From Litorimonas sp964511495 (GTDB lineage Bacteria; Pseudomonadota; Alphaproteobacteria; Caulobacterales; Maricaulaceae), in contig CAZEFT010000008.1 of the NCBI GenBank assembly GCA_964511495.1, forward strand, positions 59,596-123,595: DNA of 64,000 nt, read 5' to 3'. Below the pieces are notes generated by a model. That model was not told the DNA's origin, searched no databases, and saw nothing but the letters and a program-made list of their open reading frames with translations. This document shows, one piece after another, positions 1 through 8,433 of the stretch; positions within the stretch are counted from its first letter, which is position 1; each line of letters starts with the position of its first letter. The position numbers were made by a program, and so were the translations under genes.

Positions 1-397
1 CCAATTTGCCCATGCGGGCCACACCTTTGGCGAGGCTCAAACGGTCGACCTCATTCAAAGACAATGTGCGCCAAGCTATGCCTTCCGCCAAATCACCGAC
101 ACGTTCCAAATCATTAGCGACACGCACAGCACCCATAACGCGCCGCAGATCAGATGCCATGGGATGACGCAAGGCCATAATTCGTAAGGCATCTTCGTCA
201 ATTTCTTCTTGAAATCTATTGACGCGGGCATCGGTTTCAATCACCGCTTTGGCCAGTTCATTATCCCGCTTTTTCAAAGAGCGAATGACGTCGGCGAGCA
301 TGGTTTCGGTTAAACTGCCCATTTCCGATAATTTCACATTCAGCGCGTTTAAATCGGCATCATAACCGCTGACGATATGGTCGGCTAACATATTCAT
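1..397 (-). CDS. phoU: Phosphate uptake regulator PhoU (3' part missing)
   Basis: This is the N-terminal 132 residues of a PhoU protein; the gene runs off the left edge. The start is the ATG at 397 (reads MNMLADHIVSGYDADL), with a GAGGT ribosome site just upstream. The visible residues are the helical PhoU repeat, including the family-typical stretch ALRHPMASDLRRVMGAVRVAND and ERVGDLAEGIAW. PhoU links the Pst phosphate transporter to the PhoR kinase and keeps the Pho regulon off when phosphate is plentiful. It lies 112 bp downstream of phoR on the same strand, so the two are probably co-transcribed. The pst transporter genes that often separate phoR from phoU in alphaproteobacteria are not between them here. 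Confidence 0.93.
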   Translation of the reverse strand, partial: MNMLADHIVSGYDADLNALNVKLSEMGSLTETMLADVIRSLKKRDNELAKAVIETDARVNRFQEEIDEDALRIMALRHPMASDLRRVMGAVRVANDLERVGDLAEGIAWRTLSLNEVDRLSLAKGVARMGKL

Positions 398-509
398 TAC
401 ATACCTCGTTTCGAGGCCGCCCTATGTCATTTTCGCAACAGTTTTATGACGTCCTAAATACAGCTCTATGACAATTTGCCTGAAACTGCAAAATCAAGAG
501 AGTGTTGGC

Positions 510-1853
510 TCAGGACTTTGCCTTTTTTGGAAGGTGCGGCAGAACCACGGTGAATTCTGTACCCTTCTCGCGCTCACTCCGAATATAAAGTCCGGCGCGA
601 TGGCGAATAACAATATGTTTGACGATTGCTAGACCCAATCCCGTTCCTTTCTCCTTGGAAGAGAGGTCTCCGGCGATGCGGTAAAACCGTTCCCCGATAC
701 GCGGGAGGTGTTCGCGCGCAAAGCCGGGGCCTTTATCCAAAATTTGGATTTGCCAGACTTTACGTTCAAAAGTGGTTTTTGCGGGTTCGGCAATACGCCG
801 GCTCGGAGCCACGGCATTTAAGGCGCTATCGCGAAAAGCAATTGCGGGTGACCACCCCCGTACCGAAGAGAGTTTGATTTTCACGGATTCACCTTCGGGT
901 GTGAATTTTACCGCATTATCAATCAGGTTTAAAAAGAGTTGCACCGTCTCATCTGTAACCGCGCGAGAGATGGCGATATCCGGGCCCTTATAAGATAAAG
1001 TCACGCCGCGTTTATCCGCCATAGGTTTGACGGCTTCCATCGCGGCTTTGAGTGATTGGTGCAAATCGACTGTGTCTTCAGGTGCAATATGCTCGATCTG
1101 TTCAATCTTACGCAGCGATAAAAGATCATCAATCAACCGGACCATGCGCTCTGCCTGATTTTGCATAATGCCCAAAAACCGTTCCTGTGCGGCAGGGTCG
1201 TCTTTGGCATGATGGCGTAAGGTCTCAATATAGCCCAGCAGCGACGCAATCGGCGTTTTCAATTCATGTGAAGCATTGGCTAGAAAATCCGCTTTTTGCA
1301 TTTGGCTAACCCGGTCTTCGGTAATATCTTCGATCACGGCTAATAGATAACTCTGCCCATTGCTCGGCCGCACAAGGCTTGCTGTGGTTAATGTGACCCG
1401 CAGATAGCGTTCTTCGGGCATGAGTTTCATAATTTCGACGGGTTTTGTGGAATAACCCGCTTGCGCGCGTTCTAATGCTTTGATGATTTCACCGCCTCGC
1501 AAAAAGCTAGAGAGAGGCAATCCCAATTTGTCGATCGCGGCCAAGCTCTGTGCGCGATTATTAGCGTGAATAACGCGCCTGTCCCGATCCACCAAAGCAC
1601 ATGCGACGGGAAGGGCATTGATGACATTGATCCAACTGTCCAAATGACGGACAACTTTGCGTGTGCCGCCAAAACGGGCTTCTGCTTTTCGCAAGCGAGC
1701 CGAAGACAGTCGGTTGAGAAAATATGCTATGGCCGCGAAAAGGCCGGTTATCGTCAATGTGATGACAAGTGGGGCCTGAACGATAATGCCGAAAGCCGTA
1801 ATCGCGATAATAGCGAGGCAGGCCAAGAGGCCGATTTCAGGACGCGAGAACAT
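510..1853 (-). CDS. phoR: Phosphate regulon sensor histidine kinase PhoR
   Basis: Membrane sensor kinase of 447 residues. Two hydrophobic segments lie at about residues 7-27 and 29-46, followed by a PAS region (about 70-180). The HisKA H-box FLANASHELKTP puts the phosphoacceptor at His196. The ATPase domain has an N-box (NLIDNAVKF, 309-317), a G1 box (DKGPGF, 373-378) and a G2 box (GTGLGLAIV, 403-411). About 35 extra residues (330-365) sit between the N and G1 boxes. The identification as PhoR rather than a generic kinase rests on the domain order and on phoU immediately downstream. Its partner PhoB would lie beyond phoU, outside the window. The 240-bp gap upstream is shared with the divergent efflux operon. 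Confidence 0.88.
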   Translation of the reverse strand: MFSRPEIGLLACLAIIAITAFGIIVQAPLVITLTITGLFAAIAYFLNRLSSARLRKAEARFGGTRKVVRHLDSWINVINALPVACALVDRDRRVIHANNRAQSLAAIDKLGLPLSSFLRGGEIIKALERAQAGYSTKPVEIMKLMPEERYLRVTLTTASLVRPSNGQSYLLAVIEDITEDRVSQMQKADFLANASHELKTPIASLLGYIETLRHHAKDDPAAQERFLGIMQNQAERMVRLIDDLLSLRKIEQIEHIAPEDTVDLHQSLKAAMEAVKPMADKRGVTLSYKGPDIAISRAVTDETVQLFLNLIDNAVKFTPEGESVKIKLSSVRGWSPAIAFRDSALNAVAPSRRIAEPAKTTFERKVWQIQILDKGPGFAREHLPRIGERFYRIAGDLSSKEKGTGLGLAIVKHIVIRHRAGLYIRSEREKGTEFTVVLPHLPKKAKS

Positions 1854-2093
1854 AGTGACGATTTTGACGACTTTTAATAAGAATTAACAATCTTTTTCCT
1901 GCCTATAGCGCTATGTCTCTCTAATCTAAAGGGTTGAAACAGGCTCAACCCGCCTGCATTTTGGGCGTTCATAAAAACTTTTAGACTTTAGAGGTCTCAA
2001 AATCGCTTTATTTCGCCTAAAATTATTGTTTTTCGATAATTATTCGTTGACTTTCGGCATATCAAGCGCCTATGAGGGGGCAAGGAGAATGAA

Positions 2094-3602
2094 ATGTCAA
2101 TTTATGGAAAAGCTATGAGATGTGTGCCAGCGTCACGTTCGCTTTTGTTGGGGGCGGCAATCATGTCCCTGACAGCCTGCCAAACGATGAGAGACCTTGG
2201 TCCTGACCCCACAATAACGGATCCGAAAGCTGAAGTCCCTGTTAAACCGGACTGGGTTGAACGCGCCCCGAATGATCTACCCAGTACGGATTGGGTTGCG
2301 GATTTCCAAAGCCCGGAGTTAACGGCTTTGGTCGATACGGCATTAGAGAAAAACCCGACCATAGGCCAAAATACGGCGCAATTGGATGCAGCATTGGCCC
2401 GTATTCGCACAAGCCGTTCGGCGCTTTTGCCGACCTTGGGTTTCTCGTCCAGTGTTACGCGCAGTCGTGGCGGGAATGATTTCAACACGGATAGTACGAA
2501 TTACCAACTCGGGCTCAGCTCAGGGTGGGAAATTGATTTATTCGGTCGTTTGAAAGATCAAGTGTCCTCCAGTGAAGTCGCGGCGGCGGCGAGCTCGGCC
2601 GACTTGGCCGGTGTGCGCTTGTCCATTGCCGGGCAGGTTGGGCAGACATGGTTCAGCGTGATCGAATCAGATCTTTTGGTAGATTTATCCCGACGCGAAA
2701 TTGAAACGCAGGAGCGTGCCCTCCGCTTAACGCAAAGACGATTTGACAACGGTCTTTCAGGTTCGTCCGATGTGCGCTTGGCGCGTTCTTCTGTTGCGAA
2801 TGCCGAAGCGCTTTTGGCGACACGGTTACAGAGACGCGATGAATTAGTACGAAGTTTGAAAGTGCTTTTGCGGGAATACCCTGATGCGGTCATGGATATT
2901 CCGACTGATTTGCCCCCATTGCCTGTTCTGACGGGTGCCGGTAACCCCTCTTATCTTTTACAGAAACGTCCTGATGTTTTAGCCGCGGAGCGCCGCATTG
3001 CCGAAGCGGGATTAAATGTGGATGTGGCGCGCAAGGCACTTTACCCTTCCTTAAACCTGACAGCTTCCATATCGGAGCAACAATTATCCAGTGACAGCAA
3101 TCCGAATTTTGACCTCTTAGATTTGTTCGATCTCCAAGAAATTGCAAAACGGATTACCGCGCAATTAACGGCGCCGATTTTCCAAGGCGGTCGTTTGGAC
3201 GCGCAAATTGAATCACAGAAGGCTGTATTGCGGCAACGCGTTGAAGCCTATGTCGGGACGGTTTTAACGGCTTATCAAGAAGTCGAGAATGCGTTAGACG
3301 CAGAAGGGCGATTAGCTGAACGAGAAGCGGCATTGCGTGTGTCCTTGCGCGAAGCGCAAGTCGCCGAAGATCGTTTAGAAACGCGTTATATTGAGGGGCT
3401 GGCGACAATTTTGCAGCTTTTGGATGCTCAAACCCGCAGATTAAATGCAGAAGGGCAATTAATCGGAGCGCGCGCTGAACGATTAAATAACCGTGTACGT
3501 ATGCAGGTTGCTTTTGGCGGCGGCCAATATGGTTCCGAGATTGAACCTGAAACGCCTGCGCAAGAGGAAAACTTTTTTGAAAGATTGATACCGGGCAATT
3601 AG
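2094..3602 (+). CDS. NodT-family outer-membrane efflux lipoprotein (TolC-like)
   Basis: 502-residue outer-membrane channel of a tripartite RND pump. The N-terminus has a signal segment and lipobox (LTAC, lipidated Cys29), and the body is the duplicated long-helix TolC/NodT fold, for example DLFGRLKDQVSSSEVAA and RRFDNGLSGSSDVRLARSS. The C-terminal half repeats this pattern with QKRPDVLAAERRIAEAGLNV, a hallmark of the NodT group. The start at 2094 has AAGGAG about 7 nt upstream; an ATG five bases earlier is out of frame. It is the first gene of a three-gene operon (adaptor after 49 bp, then pump after 2 bp). The substrate cannot be read from sequence. Confidence 0.93.
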   Translation: MSIYGKAMRCVPASRSLLLGAAIMSLTACQTMRDLGPDPTITDPKAEVPVKPDWVERAPNDLPSTDWVADFQSPELTALVDTALEKNPTIGQNTAQLDAALARIRTSRSALLPTLGFSSSVTRSRGGNDFNTDSTNYQLGLSSGWEIDLFGRLKDQVSSSEVAAAASSADLAGVRLSIAGQVGQTWFSVIESDLLVDLSRREIETQERALRLTQRRFDNGLSGSSDVRLARSSVANAEALLATRLQRRDELVRSLKVLLREYPDAVMDIPTDLPPLPVLTGAGNPSYLLQKRPDVLAAERRIAEAGLNVDVARKALYPSLNLTASISEQQLSSDSNPNFDLLDLFDLQEIAKRITAQLTAPIFQGGRLDAQIESQKAVLRQRVEAYVGTVLTAYQEVENALDAEGRLAEREAALRVSLREAQVAEDRLETRYIEGLATILQLLDAQTRRLNAEGQLIGARAERLNNRVRMQVAFGGGQYGSEIEPETPAQEENFFERLIPGN

Positions 3603-3651
3603 AGCGGCGTAATGCTGCCTATCCCGAGAGGTCAAAGACTGGGAAGTAAGA

Positions 3652-5091
3652 ATGGCACATCAAAATTCTCTGGACGTAAGTTCGAACGATAAGAGCGAAA
3701 AATATCCTATTTTTCGCTCAATTTTCTTTTCTCTGCTCGTTCTTGTCGGGTTAATAATCATCACCGTCACCGTGGTGAAGATGAACGCGAAACCTGAGGA
3801 AAAAGAGCGGACCTTTAATACGCTCGCCGTCATGGGGGCGCGTGCCTATACAAGCAATGTTCAACTGAGTGTTGAGACCCAAGGTGAAGTCAGGCCGCAG
3901 ACAGAGATTGATCTCGTGCCGGAAGTCGGTGGCAAAATTGTTTATGTGTCTCCGAATTTTGTTGAAGGCGGGTTTTTCAAAAAAGGCGAAACACTCATTC
4001 GGATTGATGACGCCAATTATCAGGTCGCCCGTATCCGGGCCTTGGCCGCAGTCGCGCAGGCCGAACAAACACTAGCCCGTGAAAATGCCGAGGGTGAAAT
4101 TGCCCGTCGTGATTTTGAAGAATTAGGACGAGGCGAGCCGAGCGATCTGGCTCTGCGTATTCCACAGCGTCAACAAGCCGAAGCGGCTTTGCAAGCGGCA
4201 AAAGCTGACCTCAGCAATGCAGATTTGCAGCTCAGCCGCACACGCGTGGCCGCACCCTTTACGGGTCGCGTCCGGTCCAAGTCATCCGATATCGGGCAAT
4301 TTGTAAATCCCGGTGCGCGATTAGGCCGAATTTTCTCCACGGATATTGTGGAAGTGCGCATTGCTCTGACGGATGCCGATTTGTCCAAAGTTGATTTGCC
4401 AATAGCCTTTAACGCCAAGTCACGTGAGACGGCGCCAAAGGTGATGTTGAGCACGATTATCGCCGGTAAGCCCCAGCAATGGGTTGGGCGTATTATGCGT
4501 ACAGACTCGACTTATGACACACAGTCGCGCGCCTTATTTGCCATTGTCGAGGTCTTTGACCCTTACGGCGAAGGACGTTCGGATAATGATGTGCCTCTGG
4601 CTCCTGGCCTGTTCGTTGATGCCAAGGTCGAAGGCCGTTTGATGGAAAATGTTGTTGTCGTGTCCCGTGATGGTTTGCGTCCACAGGATGAAGTTTATGT
4701 CGTCGATGACAAAGGGCAGGCCGAAATTCGCAAAACGGTCGTCTTAGATACAAATCCGGCGCGCGCCGTTTTGGCATCAGGGGTCGAAAGTGGTGAATTG
4801 GTTGTCGTGTCTCCGATGGAACGGTCGCGTATCGCTATGCCACTGAAGGTCTTGGATGTGAACGATCCGAAAACAATTATCGTTGATCCGCCCGAACCCG
4901 AATGGATGAAAAAAGCGCGCGGCGCAGGCAAAGACAAAAAGTCAGCGGATAAAAAAGACGAGAAGAAAAAGAAACGTGGCTTCTTCGGGCGTAAAGATAA
5001 AGAGGATGATAAAAAATCCGAAGAGGATAAAGACGCCGAAGGTCAATCCGATGAGGCAGAGGCCAATAGCGCCGAAGGGTCGGGAGAATAA
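3652..5091 (+). CDS. RND efflux periplasmic adaptor (membrane fusion protein) with charged tail
   Basis: 479-residue HlyD/AcrA-type adaptor. One membrane anchor lies at about residues 23-44. It is followed by the biotinyl-lipoyl and barrel-sandwich region (VGGKIVYVSPNFVEGGFFKKGE), a helical hairpin (about 125-190), the second lipoyl half (RVAAPFTGRVRSKSSDIGQFV) and a beta-barrel domain. It should bridge the pump and the NodT channel. The odd part is the last 60 residues (about 420-479): first lysine-rich, then strongly acidic, with no predicted fold. Adaptors of this family normally stop near the end of the membrane-proximal domain. The stop codon is separated from the pump start by 2 bp, consistent with translational coupling. 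Confidence 0.92.
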   Translation: MAHQNSLDVSSNDKSEKYPIFRSIFFSLLVLVGLIIITVTVVKMNAKPEEKERTFNTLAVMGARAYTSNVQLSVETQGEVRPQTEIDLVPEVGGKIVYVSPNFVEGGFFKKGETLIRIDDANYQVARIRALAAVAQAEQTLARENAEGEIARRDFEELGRGEPSDLALRIPQRQQAEAALQAAKADLSNADLQLSRTRVAAPFTGRVRSKSSDIGQFVNPGARLGRIFSTDIVEVRIALTDADLSKVDLPIAFNAKSRETAPKVMLSTIIAGKPQQWVGRIMRTDSTYDTQSRALFAIVEVFDPYGEGRSDNDVPLAPGLFVDAKVEGRLMENVVVVSRDGLRPQDEVYVVDDKGQAEIRKTVVLDTNPARAVLASGVESGELVVVSPMERSRIAMPLKVLDVNDPKTIIVDPPEPEWMKKARGAGKDKKSADKKDEKKKKRGFFGRKDKEDDKKSEEDKDAEGQSDEAEANSAEGSGE

Positions 5092-5093
5092 TT

Positions 5094-8000
5094 ATGAAGG
5101 GTTTAATTACTTGGTTTGTTAAAAACCCCGTTGCCGCAAATTTGATGATGATCATCATGTTTGCCGCCGGGGCTTTCGGTTATTTTTCTATGGAGCGGGA
5201 ATTTATTCCCCAAACAACGATTAACGGCATGACGGTTTCGGTCTCTTGGCCAGGGGCCAGTCCACGTGATGTGGAGCAGCAGCTCATTACGCGTATCGAA
5301 GAAGCCATCGATGGTCTCGATGGAATTGATTATATGGAGAGTACCTCGCGAGAGGGGGGCGGTAACGTTAATGTCCGCACAAAGTTGAACGTCGATTACG
5401 AAAAAATGCTCGATCAGATAAAAGCGCGGGTCGACTCCATTCAAAACCTGCCGCCGGATGCTTTCCGCCCACAAATTATACGGTGGGATGCTCGTGCCGA
5501 CATTATGTATCTGGCGCTTTATGGTGATACAGATCGACTGACATTGCAGCGCGAAGCGGTCGCTTTACGTCAAGAACTGACCAAGCTCCCGGGATTGCAA
5601 TTAACCAATTTGATTACGAAAGTGCCTGAGCAAGTCACAATTGAAATTTCTGAAGAAGCTTTACGACGTTATAATTTGACCTTCACGCAAGTGGCGCAAG
5701 CGATTTCTGGGGCGTCCGTCAATCTGTCAGCCGGTACAGTTGAAACGACAGGAGGAAACTTGCAGCTCCGCGCCCGGAGCCTTGCTAATAGCGAAGACGA
5801 GTTTGAGAAAATCATTATTCGTCAAACTGCCGATGGCGGCACAGTACGTGTTCAAGATATTGCCACTGTGATTGACGGTTTTGAAACAGAAGACTTCAGT
5901 TCGCGTTTCCGCGGTAAAGAAACCGCAATCTTCCAAGTCGTTTCACCCGATGAGCAAGATATAACGGCTTCAGGCGAAGCCATTCGCCAATTCGAAAAAG
6001 ATGTTCGCGACCGCCTGCCGCCTAATTTGGAATTTGCCATTCATTTCGATGGCTCCACCATGTTTGACAGTCGGATGAGCTTGATCGGCAGTAACGCGCT
6101 CTCGGGTATGATTTTGGTTTTGATCACCTTGATGTTGTTCTTGCGTCCTGCCGTGGCGCTTTGGGTCACTATCGGGATTGCCGCCGCGTTTGCGGGGGCT
6201 TTAGCAATTGCGCCCTCAATCGGCATCACTCTGAATATGATCAGTCTCTTCGCCTTCCTCTTGGTGATTGGTATCGTTGTAGATGATGCGATCGTTGTGG
6301 GCGAAAGTATTCACTTCCATGTTGAGAACGGTATTTCCGGTGAACGCGGTGCGGTTGCCGGGGCTTATATGGTGGCCAAGCCTGTCTTTTTCGCGGTGAT
6401 TACAACGATTATGATGTTTGTTCCGTTCATGCTCTTGACTGGACCTATTCGCGCCATCACTGCGCAGATTAGTTTGGTGGTGATTGCGGTTCTGATTTTC
6501 TCGCTCATCGAAGCCTTCTTCGTCCTACCGGCTCACTTGCGTCACCTAAAACATGTCGAGCCAAGTAATAATGTCCTCTTACGATTCCAAAATCGTTTGG
6601 CGGAAAGCCTTGTGACATTTGCAAAACGTTACTTCCGTCCTTTCGTCGCGATGCTGATGAAGTGGCGTTATGTAACGATGACTGCTTTCATTGGACTATT
6701 TATCATGTCTATGACTTTCCTGACGCAAGGGATCGCGCCTAGTGCATTTTTGCCCGAGGTTGAAGCTGACATGATTGTCTTTGACTCTAGCTTCCCAGAG
6801 GGCACGACCTTTGAACGCAAATTACAGGTTCGCGAACAGGTCGATGCTGGTATCGATGAATTAAATGCTAATGTGAAAAAAGACTTCGGCATTGATTGGC
6901 CGCTCATTACCCGCCCTGCAACATTCATTGATCGTCGAGGTGTGGAAGGCTATTTGGGTATCACGAGTGATCGTCCTGATATTTCTACCAAGATGATTGC
7001 TGATAAGCTTGAAGAATATGTCGGCCCTGTGCCGGATGCCTACCGTGTGAATTACGGAACTACAGAAGGGGGGTCCGGCAATGGTGGAGGTCTGCGCTAT
7101 GGTGTGGCCTCATCAGACGCCGACGCCCTGCGCGTGGCTCTTTTGGAGATTAAGGATCAGATGGAGACTTACCCGGACGTCCCGCGTGCATGGGATAATA
7201 TGGAAAGCTCTGCCAGTGAAATTCGTTTTAATCTGAAGCCAGGGGCGGAGACTCTGGGTCTGACCTTGGCGGATGTGACACGACAGGTTCGTGAGGCATT
7301 TTATGGTCGTGAAGTACAGCGTTTACCGCGTAATGGTGAAGATGTTCGCGTTCTCGTTCGCTATCCGGAAGCAGCTCGCGAAAGCATTGACAGTTTAGAG
7401 ACGTTACGGATTCGCGCGGCCAATGGTGTTGAGGTTCCTCTCTTCTCCGTGGCTGAGGTCTCTTTCACTGAAGGTGTCGGTCGCATTAATCGCCGTGATC
7501 GTAAACAGGTGAATTATACAGGTGGCCGTGTTCGGGGTGAGCAAGCCCGGGTGGCGGAAATCAAACGCGATATGGAAGAAAACTTCTTCCCCCAATGGGA
7601 ACTGCGTAACTCCAAAGTTAGCCGTATCGAAGTGGGTGATGATCAGGTGGAAACCACCATGAAACGTGAATTGTCTATTTCCATCTGGGTGATTTTAGGG
7701 TTGATGTATGTGCTTCTTGCCATTGCCTTTAAATCCTATGCGCAACCTTTCCTGATAATGGTGGCTTTGCCTTTTGCTTTGGTGGGAATGATTTTCGGTA
7801 ACATCGTCACGGGTGTACCCTTTGGCATGTTCTCGATATTCGGTCTCGTCGCGGCAGGCGGCGTAGCCGTGAATGATAATTTGGTTCTCATTGATTATGT
7901 GAACCGATTGCGGGCCAAAGGCGTGGGGGCTTACCAAGCCATGCTCGATGCCTGTGTGGCGCGTTTCCGACCGATTTTATTGACGTCCGTGACGACCTTT

Positions 8001-8318
8001 ATCGGGATTACGCCGATTTTGTTCGAAACGTCCAGCCAAGCTGAGTTCCTCAAGCCTATGGTTGTGGCCTTGGCCTTTGGCGTCTTATTCGACTTCTTCC
8101 TTACACTCATGTTAGTGCCGGCCATGTATGGTATCGGTGTCGATATTACCCGTTTGTTCCGTGGCCTTTGGCGCGGTGAAAAACAACCGGGTTTCGGGTC
8201 AAGCTATGACCCTGACATGGTGCTGGCGTTAGAAGATATGGAAATATCAGACGGAACGACTCCGACTGGCAAGCCCGGTAATACGGGGGGGGGGGCAACT
8301 CCCTTTCCGGCTGAATAA
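5094..8318 (+). CDS. RND family efflux pump inner-membrane transporter (AcrB/MexB-like superfamily)
   Basis: 1074-residue RND transporter that drives export with the proton gradient. Typical features are the N-terminal helix (NPVAANLMMIIMF), two large periplasmic loops, and two sets of membrane helices starting near residues 333 and 865. The RND signature in TM4 reads VIGIVVDDAIVVGESI, with the Asp pair expected for proton relay. The second half repeats this as FGLVAAGGVAVNDNLVLIDYVNR, where a single acidic residue remains. Sequence style (MEREFIPQT, WPGASPRDVEQQ) resembles the group often annotated as acriflavine or multidrug pumps, but drug specificity is unknown. Near the 3' end an 11-base G run (8285-8295) encodes glycines just before the stop. 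Confidence 0.94.
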   Translation: MKGLITWFVKNPVAANLMMIIMFAAGAFGYFSMEREFIPQTTINGMTVSVSWPGASPRDVEQQLITRIEEAIDGLDGIDYMESTSREGGGNVNVRTKLNVDYEKMLDQIKARVDSIQNLPPDAFRPQIIRWDARADIMYLALYGDTDRLTLQREAVALRQELTKLPGLQLTNLITKVPEQVTIEISEEALRRYNLTFTQVAQAISGASVNLSAGTVETTGGNLQLRARSLANSEDEFEKIIIRQTADGGTVRVQDIATVIDGFETEDFSSRFRGKETAIFQVVSPDEQDITASGEAIRQFEKDVRDRLPPNLEFAIHFDGSTMFDSRMSLIGSNALSGMILVLITLMLFLRPAVALWVTIGIAAAFAGALAIAPSIGITLNMISLFAFLLVIGIVVDDAIVVGESIHFHVENGISGERGAVAGAYMVAKPVFFAVITTIMMFVPFMLLTGPIRAITAQISLVVIAVLIFSLIEAFFVLPAHLRHLKHVEPSNNVLLRFQNRLAESLVTFAKRYFRPFVAMLMKWRYVTMTAFIGLFIMSMTFLTQGIAPSAFLPEVEADMIVFDSSFPEGTTFERKLQVREQVDAGIDELNANVKKDFGIDWPLITRPATFIDRRGVEGYLGITSDRPDISTKMIADKLEEYVGPVPDAYRVNYGTTEGGSGNGGGLRYGVASSDADALRVALLEIKDQMETYPDVPRAWDNMESSASEIRFNLKPGAETLGLTLADVTRQVREAFYGREVQRLPRNGEDVRVLVRYPEAARESIDSLETLRIRAANGVEVPLFSVAEVSFTEGVGRINRRDRKQVNYTGGRVRGEQARVAEIKRDMEENFFPQWELRNSKVSRIEVGDDQVETTMKRELSISIWVILGLMYVLLAIAFKSYAQPFLIMVALPFALVGMIFGNIVTGVPFGMFSIFGLVAAGGVAVNDNLVLIDYVNRLRAKGVGAYQAMLDACVARFRPILLTSVTTFIGITPILFETSSQAEFLKPMVVALAFGVLFDFFLTLMLVPAMYGIGVDITRLFRGLWRGEKQPGFGSSYDPDMVLALEDMEISDGTTPTGKPGNTGGGATPFPAE
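8285..8295 (+). repeat. Homopolymeric G tract (11 G) inside the RND pump gene
   Basis: Eleven consecutive G residues lie 20 bases before the stop codon at 8316. The reading frame used by the next gene is open across this tract, so loss of one G would remove the pump stop and continue into the peptidase frame. Gain of one G gives a stop at 8312-8314, almost the same place. It may be a slippage-prone site, or simply a sequencing-error-prone one. Confidence 0.85.
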
Positions 8319-8375
8319 ATTGGCCGGAAAGGACACGCTCACTCGGATTAGAGTGAAACAGCGATTAAAAGAGAG

Positions 8376-8400
8376 ATTTGCCCGAGCGGTTCGGGCAAAT
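8376..8400 (+). terminator. Perfect 10-bp hairpin ending the RND efflux operon
   Basis: ATTTGCCCGA (8376-8385), a 5-nt loop and TCGGGCAAAT (8391-8400) form a perfect stem. No clean T run follows, so it may be a weak or Rho-assisted terminator or an mRNA 3' end stabiliser. It lies between the pump stop and the M13 peptidase start, and argues against the longer TTG-initiated reading frame that would span it. Confidence 0.6.
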
Positions 8401-8433
8401 ACATATAAATTAAAAAGGGAAATGGGGTTCATT

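Noticed and set aside
1871..1890. TTAA-N6-TTAA between phoR and the efflux operon
   Set aside because: The spacer is six bases rather than seven, so it is not a CtrA box by the known consensus.
8320..8433. Longer start (TTG at 8320) for the M13 peptidase
   Set aside because: It would span the operon terminator and put 38 basic residues before the lipoprotein signal.
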